From assembly GCA_003339645.1 (NCBI GenBank), contig QNUV01000099.1:620001-684000 (forward strand): a stretch of DNA of 64,000 nt, in the 5' to 3' direction. A program made the position numbers and the translations under genes. Shown here piece by piece: positions 1 through 8,430 of the stretch. The notes below the pieces were generated by a model. It was not told the DNA's origin. It was given only the letters and a program-made list of their open reading frames with translations, and made no database searches. Origin of the DNA: Microbacterium arborescens (GTDB taxonomy: Bacteria > Actinomycetota > Actinomycetes > Actinomycetales > Microbacteriaceae). The number at the start of each line of letters is the position of its first letter. Positions within the stretch are counted from its first letter, which is position 1.

Positions 1-1184
1 TCGGCACCGGCACCCGCGCCGGCGAGGTAGCCGGTCTCGTGGTCGGCGGTGACGATGACGAGCGTCTCGTCCCAGCTGCTGTTCTCCTCGACCCACGACT
101 CGACGGCCTCGACGGCGTCGTTGAAGGCGATCTGCTCCTCGACGAGGCGCGTGGTCTGATTCGCGTGGCCGGCCCAGTCGACCGCGCCGCCCTCGACCAT
201 GAGGAAGAAGCCCTCGTCGCCCGTGTCGAGCACGTTCAGCGCTCCCCGGGCGAGAGTGTCGAGGTCGGCGACGTCATTCGCCGGATCGGTGTACGGCAGC
301 ACGGTGTCGTTCGCCAGCCCGGGGCGGTTGTACTGCAGGGTCTCGGCGACCTGCGCGAGACCGAACACCTTGTCGGGGACGGCGGTGCCGGCGGCGAGAG
401 CGTCGAAGTCGGCCTTGTCCTCGATGAAGGTGAACGGCGTCGCTCCGGTCGCGACGCGCTCGTAGTCGCGCTGCGCGATCCACGTCCAGTCGGCGGGGCG
501 GGGCTCGTGTGCATCGGTGTACATCGGGTGCCCGCCGCCCATCAGGACGTCCACGCCGCTGTCGATCATCTCGGCAGCCAGGCCCTGGTAGTCGTTTCGG
601 TCGGCGTTGTGGGCGATGAAGCCCGCGGGGGTGGCGTGGTTGAACGGTACGGAGGTGACGAGCCCGACCTTCTTCCCGACCTCCTGCGCCTGCTCGCCCA
701 CGGTGAGCAGGCGGTCACCGCCCGGTGCGAAGCCGAGCGTCCCGTTGTTCGTCTTCACGCCGGTTCCGAGTGCCGTGCCCGCCGCAGCGGAGTCGGTGGC
801 GCCCGAGGCGACCCAGCCGAAGTCTCCCCACGCCTTCTCGGTGACGTACTCCGCCCGGCCCGACGCCGAGTAGTGAGACTGGGCCACCTGGACGGGCCAG
901 GTCTCGTAGACCTGACCGGGCGTGGCCGCCTCATGCGCGATCGCGCCGGTCGCGGGATCGACGGCGACCTGGTGCGCGCTCGTCCCGTGCTCGTAGAGGC
1001 TCGCGGCGTCGAACTGGTTGTAGCCTGCGCCGTCCGAGATCATCAGGATGACGTTCTTCGGAACGGATGCCGCGTCGGTATCGGCCGCGCTCGCGGCGAC
1101 GGCCGGGACCGACGCGAGGACGAGACCGGCGGCGACGCTCGTCGCGGTCAGGGTGCAGGCGCGCGTATGCGCTCTCCGGTGCAT
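1..1184 (-). CDS. phoA: Alkaline phosphatase, secreted (3' end beyond window)
   Basis: Hydrolyses phosphate monoesters outside the membrane to release phosphate. The first 394 residues are present; the C-terminus runs off the left window edge. It opens with a basic n-region and a hydrophobic signal peptide ending near Ala-Ser-Ala-Ala (about residue 34). ILMISDG (metal ligand Asp51), TDSAAAGTA (phosphorylated Ser132) and TADHETG near the cut end are the signature motifs of the PhoA family. The ATG start is preceded by GAGGA at about 8 bp. It is divergent from the AI-2E gene across about 220 bp. Phosphate control is likely for the family but no Pho box was identified. Confidence 0.93.
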   Translation of the reverse strand, partial: MHRRAHTRACTLTATSVAAGLVLASVPAVAASAADTDAASVPKNVILMISDGAGYNQFDAASLYEHGTSAHQVAVDPATGAIAHEAATPGQVYETWPVQVAQSHYSASGRAEYVTEKAWGDFGWVASGATDSAAAGTALGTGVKTNNGTLGFAPGGDRLLTVGEQAQEVGKKVGLVTSVPFNHATPAGFIAHNADRNDYQGLAAEMIDSGVDVLMGGGHPMYTDAHEPRPADWTWIAQRDYERVATGATPFTFIEDKADFDALAAGTAVPDKVFGLAQVAETLQYNRPGLANDTVLPYTDPANDVADLDTLARGALNVLDTGDEGFFLMVEGGAVDWAGHANQTTRLVEEQIAFNDAVEAVESWVEENSSWDETLVIVTADHETGYLAGAGAGA

Positions 1185-1390
1185 GGAGATCCTCTTTCGT
1201 ATCTGGGGGGAGGTGCGAAAGCCGCCGCGTGCGGGCGGCACCTCCACCGTCCTCGGCGGGGGTGGCGGCGCGGCAACCTCGAGGCGACGCGCGGGTGAAC
1301 GGGAGCAACCGCGGAGGTGACCACGATGAATCGCGCCCTGCCCCGCGCGCGGCTCGAGCGCAACCCCGCGTCCGGGGCGGCGCGGTCCGC

Positions 1391-1396
1391 TAGCGT
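1391..1396 (+). promoter_or_regulatory. Leaderless-type -10 box (TAGCGT) of AI-2E gene
   Basis: TAGCGT lies 7 bp before the ATG at 1404, so transcription should begin at or next to the start codon. This decides the start: the frame can be read from a GTG at 1317, but the extra 29 residues would cover the promoter and read like intergenic sequence. Confidence 0.6.
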
Positions 1397-1403
1397 CGTC
1401 GTC

Positions 1404-2561
1404 ATGAGCCTGTTCCGACGCAGACCGCGGCCCGAGATCGTGCTGGCGGATGCCATCGACCGCGACGCCGAACGACCCCCCGCGGGCCTGTGGGCCGACG
1501 GCTTCGGCCGGCTCGCGATCCGCGGCGTGCAGATCATCGTCCTCGTGATCATCGCGATCGGCGTCGTCTACGTGCTGCGGCAGGTGTCCGTCGTGGCCAT
1601 CCCGCTCATCCTCGCGCTCATCTTCGCGTGCGCGTTCGCCCCCGCCATGGGCTGGATGCGCCGCCACGGCGTACCGTCGCTGCTCGCGACGATCATCACC
1701 CTCCTCACGATCGTGGTGCTGCTGAGCGGCCTGTCGTGGCTCATCGTCTGGGCCGTCCGCGACCAGTGGGACGACCTGTACTCGCAGGCGGAAGAGGGCT
1801 TCCAGCAGCTCGTCGCGTGGGCGCAGACGCTTCCCTTCTCGATCGATCAGGAGCAGATCGACGAGTGGCTGGGCGCTCTCGGCGATTTCGTCACCAGCGC
1901 TCAGTTCGGTTCGGGCGCCATCGCGGGCGTCAGCGCCGTGGCGACCTTCATCACCGGCGCCGTGCTGCTGGTGGTGATCCTGTTCTTCTTCCTCAAGGAC
2001 GGACCCCGCATGTGGGAGTTCCTGCTGCGCCCGTTCCGCGGGGCGAACGAGATGCGCGCCCGTCGCATCGGCGACAAGACGGTGGTCGTGCTCGGCTCCT
2101 ACATCCGCGGCACCGCGGCTGTCGCCTTCGTCGACGCGGTCGGCATCTTCATCGCGCTGCTCGTGCTCCAGGTGCCCCTCGCCATCCCCCTCGCCGTGCT
2201 CGTCTTCCTCCTGGCCTTCATCCCGATCGTGGGTGCGACCCTGGCCGGCATCCTGGCCGCACTCGTCGCCCTCGTCGCGAACGGCCCGCTCAACGCCGTC
2301 CTCGTCGTCGGCGCCGTCGTGCTCGTCAACCAGCTCGAGGGCAACTTCCTCCAGCCGGTCCTCATGGGCCGCACCATGAAGCTGCACTCGTTCGTCGTGC
2401 TCGTCGCTCTGACCGCCGGCACCGCGATCGGCGGCATCCTGGGCACCCTGCTCGCCGTCCCGATCACCGCCGTCGTGTGGGGCATCGTGCAGGTGTGGGA
2501 CGGCCCGAACCTTCCGGCCCGCTGGGCCCGGCCCAAGCCCCGCGAACAGCTGCAGGCCTGA
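1404..2561 (+). CDS. AI-2E family transporter (TqsA/PerM/YdiK type)
   Basis: Polytopic inner-membrane protein of 385 residues, in the usual size range of the AI-2E exporter family. After a short charged N-terminus come two close hydrophobic helices, a soluble amphipathic stretch (about residues 110-170), then a helix followed by FFFLKDGPRMW, which resembles the family's conserved FFLKD segment. Further helices end in a conserved region around NQLEGNFLQPVLMGR and a Gly-rich hydrophobic segment. Family members export autoinducer-2, other small molecules or Na+; the substrate cannot be deduced here. The gene stands alone, followed 9 bp later by the ligase gene, with which it may be co-transcribed. 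Confidence 0.85.
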   Translation: MSLFRRRPRPEIVLADAIDRDAERPPAGLWADGFGRLAIRGVQIIVLVIIAIGVVYVLRQVSVVAIPLILALIFACAFAPAMGWMRRHGVPSLLATIITLLTIVVLLSGLSWLIVWAVRDQWDDLYSQAEEGFQQLVAWAQTLPFSIDQEQIDEWLGALGDFVTSAQFGSGAIAGVSAVATFITGAVLLVVILFFFLKDGPRMWEFLLRPFRGANEMRARRIGDKTVVVLGSYIRGTAAVAFVDAVGIFIALLVLQVPLAIPLAVLVFLLAFIPIVGATLAGILAALVALVANGPLNAVLVVGAVVLVNQLEGNFLQPVLMGRTMKLHSFVVLVALTAGTAIGGILGTLLAVPITAVVWGIVQVWDGPNLPARWARPKPREQLQA

Positions 2562-2570
2562 GGGAACGCG

Positions 2571-3614
2571 ATGACGTACGACATCCCCGCCCCGATGCTC
2601 GCGAAGGCGGTGCCCGCGATCCCGGATCCAGGCCGCTATGGGGCGGGGCTGTCGTTCGAGCCCAAGTGGGACGGATTCCGTGCGATCGTCTCGTGGGACG
2701 GCGAGAGCGTCGAGATCGGCAGCCGAGGGGCGAAGCCTCTCACCCGCTACTTCCCCGAGCTCGTCGACGCGTTCGCGCGGCTGCTTCCCGAGCCGTGCCT
2801 CATCGACGGCGAGATCGTCGTGGCGACCGACACGGGGGCCGGCCGGCGGCTGCAGTGGGAGGCACTGTCGCAGCGGATCCACCCCGCGGCCTCCCGCGTG
2901 GCTCTGCTCAGCCGGCAGACCCCGGCGATGTTCATCGCGTTCGATCTCCTGGCCCGCGGCGAGCACGATCTCCAGGGCGATCCCTTCTCGCGGCGACGCA
3001 GCGAGCTCGTCGATCTGCTTCGCACCGTGCCCGATCCGATCCACGTGACGCGCGCGACGGACGACGTGGACACCGCCCGCCGCTGGCTCGCCGAGTTCGA
3101 GGGCGCGGGGCTCGACGGCGTCGTCGCCAAGCCCAACGATCAGCCGTACGCCCCGGGCAAGCGCACGATGCTCAAGATCAAGCATGCCCGCACCGCGGAC
3201 GTCGTCGCGATCGGATACCGCATCCACAAGTCCGGCACAGGCGTCGGCTCGCTCCTCGTCGGTCTCTACGGCGACGACGGCGCGCTGCACGGCGTCGGCG
3301 GCGTTTCGGCCTGGAGCGACAAACGGCGCCGCGAGCTGATCGACGAGCTCGAGCCGCTGGTCGAGCGGGATGCCGCCGGGGAAGCGGTCACCGGTGAGTC
3401 CGACCGCTCGCGCTTCGCGTCGTCGAAAGACGTCTCGTTCGTCCGGCTGCGTCCCGAGCTCGTGCTCGAGGTGCGCTACGACCAGCTCGAGGGACGGCGG
3501 TTCCGGCACACGGTCCAGTTCGAGCGCTGGCGCCACGACCGGGACGCCCGCTCGTGCACGTTCGACCAGCTCGAGACGGTCGCGGCCTACGACCTGGCCG
3601 ACGTCTTGGACTGA
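2571..3614 (+). CDS. ligC: ATP-dependent DNA ligase, LigC type
   Basis: Seals nicks in duplex DNA using ATP. At 347 residues it is close to mycobacterial LigC (about 358) and lacks the nuclease and polymerase domains of LigD. EPKWDGFR (residues 30-37) is motif I with the adenylated Lys32; EIGSRGAK, the LIDGEIVV stretch and the AKPNDQPYAPGKR/LKIKH segment match ligase motifs Ia, III, IV and V. The C-terminal third is the OB-fold domain with LRPELVLEVRYDQ. The start ATG follows GAGGGA. In mycobacteria LigC works with Prim-PolC in excision repair; a Prim-PolC-like gene lies 3.6 kb downstream on the other strand. No ku gene is in the window. Confidence 0.88.
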   Translation: MTYDIPAPMLAKAVPAIPDPGRYGAGLSFEPKWDGFRAIVSWDGESVEIGSRGAKPLTRYFPELVDAFARLLPEPCLIDGEIVVATDTGAGRRLQWEALSQRIHPAASRVALLSRQTPAMFIAFDLLARGEHDLQGDPFSRRRSELVDLLRTVPDPIHVTRATDDVDTARRWLAEFEGAGLDGVVAKPNDQPYAPGKRTMLKIKHARTADVVAIGYRIHKSGTGVGSLLVGLYGDDGALHGVGGVSAWSDKRRRELIDELEPLVERDAAGEAVTGESDRSRFASSKDVSFVRLRPELVLEVRYDQLEGRRFRHTVQFERWRHDRDARSCTFDQLETVAAYDLADVLD

Positions 3615-3716
3615 CCGCGCGGCCGACACCGCCCGTTCACTCCGCGGCCACCGGTCGTTGCGCGCCCCTTCCTAGCGTGCGGGAGTCGCTCTCCCCCGCA
3701 CCCGAAGGACCGCCGC

Positions 3717-5807
3717 ATGCCTCCCGCTCCCTCCCGTCCGCAGTCGCGCCCGCGTCGCACCGCCGTCCCTGCTGCAGCCGTTGCCGCGTTCACCGCCGCG
3801 TGTCTCACCCTCGGCACCGCGGCGCCGGCCGGCGCCGCCGACGGAGAACTCCTCGACGACGGTGCGATCGCGCCGCACGCAGCCCCCTACGGCACGTTCG
3901 TCGACACCTACACGGCGAACAGCTCCGCCAACGCGACCCCCGAGACGAACCCCGCGATCGGCGTGCTCTCTGGCATGCTCGACCTCTGGCAGCCGGGCGC
4001 CACATGGGACAGCGGGCGGGCGACGGATGCCGGCGCACCGGTGCTCGACGCCAACATCGCGCGCAACGTCGAGGTGGCGCGCACGCGCACGGCAGCGCAG
4101 GAGTCCGCCGCCTGGGTGTTCGACCGCCGTCACCAGAGCTACAGCGCCGTCGACGGGCTCGGTTCCGCCGCGGCCGCCTTCCGCGAGGCGATGAACGCCG
4201 GCACCACGATCGCGGGCACCGTTCCCGCCGATGCCACGACCGTGCGCTACGACGACGGCGGCAACTCCGCGGGACGCTGGGCCGACCCCGACTCCGAGCT
4301 CGGTTCGGTCGTGTCCCTCGTCGACACGGTCCGCGGGCCCGCGGCATCGTCGAACCCCTCGAAGAACTTCTTCGGCTACAAGCGGCCGTTCCGGTGGGTC
4401 GACGACTCGATCATCGTCCCCGCGCTGCTGCCGGTGCGCAAGCCCGACAGCGAGGCGGCGAGCGACGGCGGCTTCCCGAGCGGTCACACCAACGCCGCGT
4501 ACCTCGCGTCGTTCGCCCTCGCCGACGCGGCGCCGCAATATCAGGACCAGCTCATCGCGAACGCCGCCGAGATCGGCGACAGCCGGATCGTGGCGGGGAT
4601 GCACTCGTCGCTCGATGTCATCGGCGGCCGCGTGCTGGCGACCGCCCTCGCCGCCGCCAGCCTCAACGATCCGGCCAACGCCGAGCTGCGTGCCGCCGCG
4701 TCGGCCGAGGCGCAGGGGCTGCTGGCGACGCTCCCCGCCGCGGCATCCCCGTCCGTGCTCGACGACGCCGGGTACGACGCCCTCGCGCAGGAGTACCGCG
4801 AGCGCATGACGTACGGGTTGCCGACGACGGGCGACACCGGCCGGGCGGCGCGCGTGCCGGCCGGTGCGGAGGTGCTTCTCGAGCACCGGCTGCCCTACCT
4901 CGACGCCGAGCAGCGCCGCTGGGTGCTCTTCTCCACGGCCATCGACTCCGGCCACGCCGTGCTCGACGACCCCGAGGGCTGGGGGCGGCTCAACCTGTTC
5001 GAGGCGTCGAACGGATACGGTGCCTTCGACACCGATGTCACGGTGACGATGGACGCCGACGCCGGCGGCTTCGCGGCGGCGGACGAGTGGCGCAACGACA
5101 TCGACGGTGCCGGGTCGCTGACGAAGGACGGCTCGGGCGCCCTCATCCTGTCGGGCGAGAACTCCTACGCGGGCGGCACCGTCGTCGCCGCCGGAACCCT
5201 CCGGGCCGCGGCGCCCACCGCGCTCGGTGCGGGAGACCTCACGGTGGCCGGCGGCTCGCTCGTGGAGACGACGTCGGAGCTGACCGTGGGCGGCGACTTC
5301 GCGCAGGCGGAGGCCGCCACGCTCGAGCTGTCGGTCGACGACGCAGGCCCCGCTCTCGCGATCTCCGGTACGGCCAGGCTCGGGGGGACCCTCCGCGTCG
5401 ATCTCGCCGGGGCCGCCCCGGTCTCGCCCCTGCGGCTGATCTCCTACGGCTCCCGTGCCGCCGACACCAGCTTCGACGCGGTCGAGCTCACCGGCGCCGG
5501 GGCGGGCTTCGACGCCACGCTGGAATACCGCGCCGACGGCGTCTACCTGGTCGAGGCCGCGGCCCCCGGCGAGGTGCCGGGTGAGACGCCCGGCGAGATC
5601 CCGGGCGTCCCGGCGCCCGCCGACCCGGATGCCGCCGGAAGCGGCTCGGCCGCTGCCGTCGGCGACGCAGCAGGGCCCGCCGCCGACCGCATCGCTCGAA
5701 CCGGCGGCGAAGGGGCGCCGATCGGCCTGATGATCGGGGGCGTCCTCCTGGCAGCGGGCGGCGGGGCCGTGCTGCTCTCGCGCGGCCGACGTCCGGCGCG
5801 GCGCTGA
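3717..5807 (+). CDS. Secreted PAP2-family phosphatase with beta-repeat domain and sorting-like tail
   Basis: Exported 696-residue protein. A signal peptide (residues 1-41, AGA|A cleavage) precedes a vanadium-haloperoxidase/PAP2 acid phosphatase domain with all three canonical motifs: K216-x6-R223-P224, PSGH at 254-257 and SR-x5-H-x3-D at 289-300. Residues about 460-515 carry an autotransporter-associated beta-strand repeat (DGSGALILSGENSYAGGT, then AAGTLRAA), and about 515-620 are further beta-rich sequence. A Pro/Gly/Glu linker leads to IARTG (659-663), a hydrophobic helix and a basic end, the layout of a sortase sorting signal though not LPXTG. Start ATG has GAAGGA upstream; TAGCGT at 3673-3678 is a likely -10. 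Probable role: cell-wall-attached phosphomonoesterase. Confidence 0.85.
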   Translation: MPPAPSRPQSRPRRTAVPAAAVAAFTAACLTLGTAAPAGAADGELLDDGAIAPHAAPYGTFVDTYTANSSANATPETNPAIGVLSGMLDLWQPGATWDSGRATDAGAPVLDANIARNVEVARTRTAAQESAAWVFDRRHQSYSAVDGLGSAAAAFREAMNAGTTIAGTVPADATTVRYDDGGNSAGRWADPDSELGSVVSLVDTVRGPAASSNPSKNFFGYKRPFRWVDDSIIVPALLPVRKPDSEAASDGGFPSGHTNAAYLASFALADAAPQYQDQLIANAAEIGDSRIVAGMHSSLDVIGGRVLATALAAASLNDPANAELRAAASAEAQGLLATLPAAASPSVLDDAGYDALAQEYRERMTYGLPTTGDTGRAARVPAGAEVLLEHRLPYLDAEQRRWVLFSTAIDSGHAVLDDPEGWGRLNLFEASNGYGAFDTDVTVTMDADAGGFAAADEWRNDIDGAGSLTKDGSGALILSGENSYAGGTVVAAGTLRAAAPTALGAGDLTVAGGSLVETTSELTVGGDFAQAEAATLELSVDDAGPALAISGTARLGGTLRVDLAGAAPVSPLRLISYGSRAADTSFDAVELTGAGAGFDATLEYRADGVYLVEAAAPGEVPGETPGEIPGVPAPADPDAAGSGSAAAVGDAAGPAADRIARTGGEGAPIGLMIGGVLLAAGGGAVLLSRGRRPARR

Positions 5808-5834
5808 CCGGACCGCGACGGGATTGGTCCGGCT

Positions 5835-5873
5835 GATCCTCCCACCCGGGCCCACGCCGCGGGTGGGAGGATC
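5835..5873 (+). promoter_or_regulatory. Perfect 13-bp hairpin enclosing the ThrE-gene ribosome-binding site
   Basis: GATCCTCCCACCC (5835-5847) is exactly complementary to GGGTGGGAGGATC (5861-5873), with a 13-nt loop. The right arm contains GGGAGG, the only Shine-Dalgarno candidate for the ATG at 5879. There is no T-tract, so it is a poor intrinsic terminator for the gene upstream. It could be a translation-blocking hairpin or a double-stranded operator. The same bases also offer GAGGAT as a weak leaderless -10 box. Confidence 0.6.
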
Positions 5874-5878
5874 GAACC

Positions 5879-7177
5879 ATGCGGGATGACCAGCGCGACG
5901 ACGTCCCCGACGGCACCGCCGAACTGCACCTCGAGCCGCTGCGATTCATCGCACGGACGGATGCGGTGCTGCGCCTCGGGACGCTCATGCTCGGCGCCGG
6001 AGCCTCGTCGGCGCGCGTGCGCGACACGATGGACCGCACCGCCCACGGGCTCGGTCTCGAACGCCTGGAATCCCGCGTCGGGATGACCGACATCGTCATC
6101 ACCGCCCAGCGGGGACAGCTGTTCCGAACGCGCGTGGCCGAGGTGCGGCATCCGGTCGTCAACTCCGAGCGCATCGCCGAGGTCATGCACCTCTCGCACC
6201 GGGTCGCGGGGGGTGTCACCGCCGACGAGCTGCAGCGTGAGCTTGACCGGATCGAACGGATGCCGCCGCGCTACCCGGCCGCGGTGCGGGTGCTCGCCGC
6301 GGCCGCGGCCTGCACGGCCTTCGCGTTCCTGAACAACGGCGGCTGGGCGGAGTGCCTCAGCGTCGCGCTGGCCGTCGCGCTCGGCCAGTACGTGCGCATC
6401 CGCGGAGCCCGGCTGCAGGTCAACGAGTTCCTCCTCGTGTTCCTGTCGGCCTCGGCCGCGCTCCTGGCCTTCCTCGGCGTCTCGCACCTGATCGAACTGC
6501 TCGGCGCGCCGTCGCCGCAGTACGGCGCTGCCCTGACGAGCGCCGTGCTCTACCTCGTCCCCGGCTTCCCCCTCGTCACGGGCGCGCTCGACCTCGCCCG
6601 ACTCGACCTCAACGCGGGGGTGAACCGCGTCGTGTACGCGTGCCTGGTGCTGCTGTCGACGGGGTGCGCGGTGTGGGCGGTGGCCGCCGTCTTCCAGACG
6701 AGTGCCGTGGCCGTCGCCGCCCCGGAACTGGGCGAGCCGCTACTGTCGCTGGGACGCCTCGTCGCGGGGTTCGTCGGCGTCATGGGCTTCGCGCTGCTGT
6801 TCTCGACGCCGTGGCGCATCGCTCTCGCCGCGGCGGCGATCGGCACGATCGCCAACGTGGGCCGTCTGCTCATGATCGACCACGGCGCGATGCAGCCCGT
6901 CGCGGCAGCGGCCGCCGGCGTCGCCGTCGGATTCGGGGCCTTTGCCGTCTCGCGCTTCGTGCGGGCGCCGCGCATCACGCTGACGGTGCCGGCCGTCCTC
7001 ATCATGGTGCCGGGAGCGTCGGCCTACCGCGCGATCGTCGGCACCATCGAGGGCGACACGATCAGCGCCGTGCAGTACGGGGTCACCGCCGTGTTCGTCG
7101 TCGTCGCTCTGGCGGTGGGTCTCACCGTCGCCCGTGTCGTCACCGAGCGCGAATGGCAGCGCCCCTCCGCACGGTGA
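5879..7177 (+). CDS. Threonine/serine exporter family protein (ThrE type)
   Basis: Inner-membrane exporter of 432 residues with the two-part ThrE architecture. An N-terminal soluble part (about 1-135: LMLGAGASSARVRDTM, then a hydrolase-like region up to the ELDRIERMPPRYP segment) is followed by about ten hydrophobic helices in two homologous halves, the first with PGFPLVTGALDL and the second with LIMVPGASAYRAI. In Corynebacterium glutamicum ThrE exports threonine and serine. Here it is a single gene, convergent with the Prim-PolC gene 42 bp away. The ribosome-binding site lies inside a perfect hairpin. Confidence 0.88.
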   Translation: MRDDQRDDVPDGTAELHLEPLRFIARTDAVLRLGTLMLGAGASSARVRDTMDRTAHGLGLERLESRVGMTDIVITAQRGQLFRTRVAEVRHPVVNSERIAEVMHLSHRVAGGVTADELQRELDRIERMPPRYPAAVRVLAAAAACTAFAFLNNGGWAECLSVALAVALGQYVRIRGARLQVNEFLLVFLSASAALLAFLGVSHLIELLGAPSPQYGAALTSAVLYLVPGFPLVTGALDLARLDLNAGVNRVVYACLVLLSTGCAVWAVAAVFQTSAVAVAAPELGEPLLSLGRLVAGFVGVMGFALLFSTPWRIALAAAAIGTIANVGRLLMIDHGAMQPVAAAAAGVAVGFGAFAVSRFVRAPRITLTVPAVLIMVPGASAYRAIVGTIEGDTISAVQYGVTAVFVVVALAVGLTVARVVTEREWQRPSAR

Positions 7178-7218
7178 CGCGAGCGGTTCGCGCCGCCGCT
7201 GCGCCGGCGCCGCTGTGG

Positions 7219-8244
7219 CTACTCGGGCTGCCGAGCGCGGCTGGGCTGCACGCGCGGCGGCTCGCCCGGCATCTTGGGGAACTCCGGCGGGAACGGCAGC
7301 TCGCCGAGTCCGGCATCCAGATCGCGCTGCCACCACTCCAGGAGGGTGTCGATGCGGCCGGGCGCGGCCTGCAGCTCGGCCCAGGGATCGCCGATCTCGG
7401 CCAGCCGCTGCGGCACCGAGCGGACCGTGAACGATGACGGGTCGACTCCGGCCTCGAGCTCGTCCCAGGTGATCGGGGTGGCGACGGTCGCCGCCGGCAG
7501 CGCCCGCGCACTGTAGGCACCGGCCATCGTGCGGTCGCGGTTGGCCTGGTTGAAGTCGACGAAGATGCGCTCGCCCCGCTCCTCCTTCCACCAGTTCGTC
7601 GTGACGCGGTCGGGCATCCGGCGCTCCAGCTCGCGTCCGGCGGCGATGACCGCGTGACGGACGTCGAGGAACTCGTGGGTCGGCTCGACGGGGCAGAACA
7701 CGTGCAGCCCGCGGTTGCCGCTGGTCTTGAGGAACGCCGTCAGCCCCGCCTCGGCGAGGACCTCGCGCAGGGCGGGTGCGACGGTCGCGGCATCCCTGAA
7801 GTCGGTCCCCGGCTGCGGGTCGAGGTCGATCCGCAGCTCGACGGGGTTGTCGGTGTCCGCGGCGAGCGACGCCCACGGGTGGAAGACGACGGTGTTCATC
7901 TGCACCGCCCAGACGACGGCGGCGGTCTCGCTCAGAACGACCTGCGGATGCCGCCGCCCGCTGTTGTAGGTGCACACGACCTGATCGACGTAGCCCGGAG
8001 CGCCCTTCGGCGGATTCTTCGAGAAGAACCGCTCGCCGTCGATGGTGTCGGGGAAGCGCTCGAGCGAGACGGGGCGATGGCCGTTCGCGCGGAGGAACGG
8101 CTCGGAGACGGCGATCGCATACTCGGCGTACTCGTGCTTGGTGATCCCCAGCTCAGGCCACAGCACACGATTGGGGCTCGACAGGCCGACCTCCCGGTCA
8201 CCGTCAGGGCCCGGCACGGTCAGGGTGATGCGCTCGCTCGCCAT
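7219..8244 (-). CDS. Prim-PolC-like archaeo-eukaryotic primase/polymerase
   Basis: Stand-alone polymerase of the LigD-Pol family, 341 residues, comparable to mycobacterial Prim-PolC (about 346). It reads LSSPNRVLWPELGITK near the N-terminus, RFFSKNPPKGAP at 72-83, the catalytic pair D140-L-D142 in RIDLDPQPGTDF, and SGNRGLHVF with the conserved His. No ligase or nuclease domain is attached. In mycobacteria Prim-PolC fills short gaps with ribonucleotides and cooperates with LigC in base-excision repair; ligC is encoded 3.6 kb away on the other strand. A leaderless-type promoter (TAGGGT, 8251-8256, 6-bp spacer) sets the ATG start. The Pro/Arg-rich C-terminal 25 residues are probably disordered. 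Confidence 0.85.
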   Translation of the reverse strand: MASERITLTVPGPDGDREVGLSSPNRVLWPELGITKHEYAEYAIAVSEPFLRANGHRPVSLERFPDTIDGERFFSKNPPKGAPGYVDQVVCTYNSGRRHPQVVLSETAAVVWAVQMNTVVFHPWASLAADTDNPVELRIDLDPQPGTDFRDAATVAPALREVLAEAGLTAFLKTSGNRGLHVFCPVEPTHEFLDVRHAVIAAGRELERRMPDRVTTNWWKEERGERIFVDFNQANRDRTMAGAYSARALPAATVATPITWDELEAGVDPSSFTVRSVPQRLAEIGDPWAELQAAPGRIDTLLEWWQRDLDAGLGELPFPPEFPKMPGEPPRVQPSRARQPE

Positions 8245-8250
8245 GGCCCG

Positions 8251-8256
8251 ACCCTA
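8251..8256 (-). promoter_or_regulatory. Leaderless-type -10 box (TAGGGT) of Prim-PolC gene
   Basis: TAGGGT on the minus strand, 6 bp before the ATG at 8244. No Shine-Dalgarno sequence lies between, so the mRNA is probably leaderless. Confidence 0.55.
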
Positions 8257-8380
8257 GGGCGTCGGGCTCGGATGACGTACCCCCTGGACAATCCCGTCGG
8301 CGGAATGCTCGGCGACGGAGCCGACGTATCGATACACCTGTCGGATCGGCGGTGCTGGTTGTGCCTCGGGCCGGGAGCCA

Positions 8381-8394
8381 GGGCTCACGAGCCC
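8381..8394. terminator. Candidate hairpin downstream of the SseB-domain gene
   Basis: GGGCTC-AC-GAGCCC is a perfect 6-bp inverted repeat 36 bp past the stop of the gene at 8431-9516. The loop is very short and there is no T-tract, so termination is only possible. The remaining spacer to 8250 shows nothing else. Confidence 0.3.
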
Positions 8395-8430
8395 CGCCGG
8401 CCCGACGGATGTATCAGCGCGACGGCGTCG

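Noticed and set aside
39-1298. 419-residue plus-strand frame opposite the alkaline phosphatase
   Set aside because: Shadow of the phosphatase gene: it has no family features and is Arg/Gly/Val-rich, while the minus strand has a signal peptide and all PhoA motifs.
7178-7218. Bidirectional terminator between thrE-type and Prim-PolC genes
   Set aside because: Only short, GC-rich and poorly paired dyads are present in the 41-bp gap; not distinct from background.
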